From Sulfurovum sp. (GTDB lineage Bacteria; Campylobacterota; Campylobacteria; Campylobacterales; Sulfurovaceae), in the NCBI GenBank assembly GCA_020721385.1, contig DYMW01000063.1, positions 1-8,416 of the forward strand: a DNA stretch of 8,416 bases, read 5' to 3'. Shown here one piece after another: positions 6,387-8,416 of the stretch. A model generated the notes under the pieces. It searched no databases. It saw nothing but the letters and a program-made list of their open reading frames with translations, and was not told the DNA's origin. A program made the translations under genes and the position numbers. The stretch's first letter is position 1; each line of letters begins with the position of its first letter.

Positions 6387-7466
6387 ATGAAATTACTCGA
6401 ATATTTTTATGAACGAAACAATGACCTCGGATTTTTCCATCAACGTAAATTTAACATACCAAATGATGACAAAGTACATATTTATGGGTCTCCAGGAGGT
6501 GGAAAAAGCTTTTTAGTACTTGATTATATGATGACTTTTAATACTCAAGAAATACTCTATATAGACTTTAATGACCCTAAACTTTATTTTATTCATATCT
6601 CAGTAGAGGAGCTTAATCGCTTTATTGTAGAAAATAAAATTAAAATACTTATTTTAGACCATTATGAACATTCTTACTTTAAGAGACTACCATCATCAAA
6701 TAGATTGATTATAGTAAGTGATATTATGAATGATTATGATGAAGATTTTCAAACCCTTGAAGTTCCTCTTTTAGACTATGAAGAGTTCTTTTCTTTTCAA
6801 AAAAAAGGAAATGAAACACAAATTTTTAATCTTTTTTTTAAACAAGGTACACTTCCCGCACTTGCTGTTACTCATTATCTAAAAGAAGAAGTGTTTCAAA
6901 ATTTTTTAAAAAACCATTTTTCAGAATCGGAAATTAAACTACTTTGTGTACTTGCTTACTTTAATGGTAAAACAGTAACCACGTTTCAACTCTACACCTA
7001 TGCCAAAGAGCGTTATAAAATCTCAAAAGACCAAATTTATAAACAAATCAAACAATTTCAAACTCAAAAAGTCATTCATTTTATAGAAGACACCCTCAAC
7101 CTAACGACTAAAAAATTACTGTTCTACGATTTTGCTTTAGCAAAACATCTTTCACTTAATCAATCATTCTTTATACAGTTTGACACCATGTTGGCACTCT
7201 CTTTAATTAAACACAACATTCACTTTAAAACTTTTGGACAAAGTGCTTACCTTACGGAAAAAAATATTTTGATTTACCCTGCTCCATTTGAGAATGAAGA
7301 GAATTTCTTAAAAAAAGCCTACAACAGATTGTCTCATTTTCAACAAGCCAATATTGTGAAAATATCTATCGTAACAATTAATACACATTATAAATTTAAG
7401 ATTGAGAATATTGAATTTGAGGCATTACCCTTTTATGAGTGGGTAGTGATAAACGATGAAAATTAA
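6387..7466 (+). CDS. P-loop AAA-type ATPase with winged-helix region, COG1373-like, function unknown
   Basis: A 359-residue cytosolic protein with no membrane segments. The Walker A motif GSPGGGKS is at residues 34-41, a Walker B-like ILILDHYEH at 87-95 (D91), and a probable sensor strand LIIVSD at 107-112. PLLDYEEFFSFQ (127-138) resembles the 'PLSFEEFL' motif of COG1373-type ATPases. A helical, probable winged-helix region follows at about 180-235. The C-terminal part (about 245-350) occupies the place of the DUF4143/nuclease-like domain, but I do not find the Glu-Asn and Asp...Glu-x-Lys residues expected there. The start at 6387 is preferred because AAAGGA lies seven bases upstream; an in-frame ATG at 6336 falls before the likely promoter. 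I recall a similar ATP-binding gene (HP1321) beside rpsJ in H. pylori. Lysine- and AT-rich codon use contrasts with the ribosomal genes. Molecular role unknown. Confidence 0.85.
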   Translation: MKLLEYFYERNNDLGFFHQRKFNIPNDDKVHIYGSPGGGKSFLVLDYMMTFNTQEILYIDFNDPKLYFIHISVEELNRFIVENKIKILILDHYEHSYFKRLPSSNRLIIVSDIMNDYDEDFQTLEVPLLDYEEFFSFQKKGNETQIFNLFFKQGTLPALAVTHYLKEEVFQNFLKNHFSESEIKLLCVLAYFNGKTVTTFQLYTYAKERYKISKDQIYKQIKQFQTQKVIHFIEDTLNLTTKKLLFYDFALAKHLSLNQSFFIQFDTMLALSLIKHNIHFKTFGQSAYLTEKNILIYPAPFENEENFLKKAYNRLSHFQQANIVKISIVTINTHYKFKIENIEFEALPFYEWVVINDEN

Positions 7467-7570
7467 TACCCCTTTCAGATACCTACGGCACACAGCAAAG
7501 GTAGGTGGGCTGCTATGTTCCCATCCTGACCCGTTGTCCACCAATGCCATTGCATAGGTCTAAAAGAGGC
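7467..7570 (-). ncRNA. ffs: Signal recognition particle RNA, small bacterial type (4.5S)
   Basis: The minus strand carries the SRP helix 8 signature: GGGTCAGG, a UG/CA-closed GGAA tetraloop, then AGCAGCCC. This gives the symmetric loop UCAGG-A-UG-GGAA-CA-U-AGCAG bound by the Ffh M domain. Below it is an asymmetric internal loop (ACAAC opposite AC) and a GGTGG/CTACC stem. The ends pair perfectly: CCTCTTTTAGA (7569-7559) with TCTGAAAGGGG (7479-7469), 11 pairs including wobbles, followed inward by CCTATG with CGTAGG. The length of about 104 bases and lack of an Alu domain match the 4.5S class. With Ffh and FtsY it targets membrane proteins from the ribosome. Both ends are estimates; the 5' end is placed from the -10 box and the 3' end from the closing helix. 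Confidence 0.93.
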
Positions 7571-7576
7571 AAGGGA

Positions 7577-7582
7577 ATAATA
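7577..7582 (-). promoter_or_regulatory. Candidate -10 box for ffs
   Basis: TATTAT on the minus strand ends six bases before the predicted 5' end of the SRP RNA at 7570, the expected spacing. No -35 hexamer is evident in the AT-rich sequence upstream. Confidence 0.55.
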
Positions 7583-7635
7583 ACTGAAGATAACTTAAAA
7601 TAGCTTAAATTTATTCTATTTTAAAAATAATTGGT

Positions 7636-7641
7636 TATAAT
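7636..7641 (+). promoter_or_regulatory. Candidate -10 box for tRNA-Ser
   Basis: A perfect TATAAT (within TTGGTTATAATTC) lies 16 bases before the tRNA, predicting a start near 7648 and a leader of about ten bases to be removed by RNase P. The -35 region is AT-rich without a clear hexamer. Confidence 0.65.
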
Positions 7642-7657
7642 TCTTTTCTTCAAATAT

Positions 7658-7745
7658 AGAGAGGTGGCCGAGTGGTCGAAGGCGCACGACTGGAACTCGT
7701 GTATGGGGCAACTCATCGAGGGTTCGAATCCCTTCCTCTCTGCCA
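7658..7745 (+). tRNA. tRNA-Ser, anticodon GGA, CCA encoded
   Basis: A complete class II tRNA. The acceptor stem AGAGAGG pairs with CCTCTCT (7735-7741), the discriminator is G, and CCA is encoded at 7743-7745. The D arm is GCC...GGC. The anticodon stem CACGA/TCGTG encloses the loop CTGGAAC with anticodon GGA (7692-7694), reading UCC and UCU. The long variable arm ATGGG-GCAA-CTCAT (7703-7716), typical of serine tRNAs, is a five-pair stem with a GNRA loop. The T arm is GAGGG-TTCGAAT-CCCTT. The first acceptor pair is A-U rather than the more common G-C. No intrinsic terminator follows within the 33 bases before the convergent repeat-protein gene. Confidence 0.97.
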
Positions 7746-7778
7746 TACAATCACATAAAATCCTTTTAAATAACTAAA

Positions 7779-8375
7779 TTATTGTACCTGCTTATTATTT
7801 TCATAACGTCTAAAAAGTAATCGTTTCCCTTTTTTATCATATTGTATGTATTGACCATGTAGCATATTATTATAATAGTGTTTTTCCATCTGTAATTGAC
7901 CATTTTGAAAAAAAACCGTCTCGACACCATGCTTTTGTCCATTTCTGTAGTGTGTTTCACGTCTTAAATCACCATTAGTATAATTAACCAACTCAACACC
8001 ATCTTTTTTATCGTTTTTATATTCACAACTCCACTCTAAAATATTATGGGTGTTGTACCATCTTTGCACTCCACTCTTTAATCCATTCATATAGTTACTT
8101 TCCCATTCAATGGAACCATCTTGATAAAACTCAATTGAAACACCCTCTTTTTTACCATTTAAATAATAGGTTTTTGTTTTCAACATTTTATTTTTATAAA
8201 AAGTTTCTTTAACCAAAGGTTGTAAAGAAATGGCATGGGTATTTGTATCTATAAAAAAATTTTTACTCACAATGACCATTGCCATTATTATAAAAATAAT
8301 GGTAAAACCAATGAGAAATTTTTGAAATAAAATAGAAGAAAAATTAAGTTTTTTTAGATTTAAGATACTATTCAT
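7779..8375 (-). CDS. Membrane-anchored MORN/YwqK-type repeat protein, function unknown
   Basis: A 198-residue protein. Lysines at 8, 9 and 19 precede one hydrophobic segment at about 20-37 (FLIGFTIIFIIMAMVIVS), suggesting an uncleaved anchor with the rest outside the cytoplasm; there is no lipobox. From about residue 70 come five tandem 24-residue repeats with consensus Y.NG.K.G......NG.L..E, with glycines at 78, 102, 126, 150 and 174, then a truncated sixth. This fits the MORN_2/YwqK repeat class. Such proteins are often labelled 'antitoxin' after YwqK, but no toxin gene is next to it in this window, so that label is not supported. The Shine-Dalgarno sequence is poor (GTTTATGG before the ATG); the start is chosen because it includes the positively charged flank of the anchor. 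It converges on tRNA-Ser. The AT-rich codon use resembles the ATPase gene rather than the ribosomal genes. Confidence 0.82.
   Translation of the reverse strand: MNSILNLKKLNFSSILFQKFLIGFTIIFIIMAMVIVSKNFFIDTNTHAISLQPLVKETFYKNKMLKTKTYYLNGKKEGVSIEFYQDGSIEWESNYMNGLKSGVQRWYNTHNILEWSCEYKNDKKDGVELVNYTNGDLRRETHYRNGQKHGVETVFFQNGQLQMEKHYYNNMLHGQYIQYDKKGKRLLFRRYENNKQVQ
7809..8168 (-). repeat. Five tandem 24-residue (72-base) MORN-like repeats
   Basis: Residues 70-189 of the repeat protein divide exactly into five 24-residue units with no insertions or deletions. The NG-x-K-x-G core is NGKKEG, NGLKSG, NDKKDG, NGQKHG and NNMLHG in order. The DNA copies have diverged, so the repetition is clear in the protein but not in the bases, pointing to old duplication. 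Confidence 0.85.
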
Positions 8376-8416
8376 CCATAAACTTTAACACAAAGAAACT
8401 TTATTTTTTATTAAAA

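Noticed and set aside
7467..7657. CRISPR array, insertion sequence or attachment site in the RNA-gene region
   Set aside because: There are no direct repeats or transposase remnants, and the structure is fully explained by ffs, tRNA-Ser and their promoters.
7756..7768. TAAAA-TCC-TTTTA inverted repeat after tRNA-Ser as a terminator
   Set aside because: The stem has only five A-T pairs and no GC content, too weak to be called an intrinsic terminator.
7766..7960. Minus-strand open frame of 64 codons
   Set aside because: It overlaps the repeat-protein gene in another frame, and the MORN-like periodicity of that gene makes it the real one.
7779..8375. Repeat protein as the antitoxin of a toxin-antitoxin pair
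   Set aside because: The label comes from database naming of YwqK-like proteins. No adjacent toxin is visible and the protein is membrane-anchored.

Overview
The window is AT-rich bacterial DNA whose proteins look like those of Campylobacterota (the former Epsilonproteobacteria: Helicobacter, Campylobacter, Sulfurimonas, Sulfurovum, Arcobacter and relatives). The clues are L16 starting MLMPKR, a short four-cysteine zinc-type S14, L29 starting MKY, L3 starting MEF, S8 starting near DIIADSLTR, and an AAA-type ATPase gene lying back to back with rpsJ, an arrangement I recall from Helicobacter pylori. I cannot fix the genus from the sequence alone.

Positions 1-6223 (minus strand) are an unbroken ribosomal protein operon, the S10 cluster joined to the start of the spc cluster: rpsJ, rplC, rplD, rplW, rplB, rpsS, rplV, rpsC, rplP, rpmC, rpsQ, rplN, rplX, rplE, rpsN and the first 67 bases of rpsH. 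Gene order is the classical bacterial one. Gaps are 0-11 bases, and Shine-Dalgarno sequences often overlap the preceding stop codon. Four junctions are TAATG one-base overlaps, and rplP and rpmC overlap by 14 bases. I see no promoter or terminator between S17 and L14, so S10 and spc appear to be one transcript. A candidate -10 box (6290-6295) and a short leader of about 60 bases precede rpsJ.

Positions 6224-6386 are a divergent promoter region. From it a plus-strand gene (6387-7466) encodes a 359-residue P-loop ATPase resembling the COG1373-type AAA proteins, with a winged-helix region and a C-terminal domain in which I cannot find the usual nuclease residues.

Positions 7467-7745 hold two RNA genes that a protein-only search misses. 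On the minus strand is a small SRP RNA (4.5S, ffs) with the full helix 8 signature. On the plus strand is a tRNA-Ser(GGA) with CCA encoded. They are divergently transcribed from -10 boxes about 55 bases apart. The ffs 3' end abuts the ATPase stop codon.

Positions 7779-8375 (minus strand) encode a membrane-anchored protein with five 24-residue MORN/YwqK-type repeats, function unknown.

Most of the window is core translation and secretion machinery: ribosomal proteins, the SRP RNA that works with ribosomes near L23, and a tRNA. I find no clearly new system. The least understood parts are the ATPase, its hairpin-flanked start, and the repeat protein.
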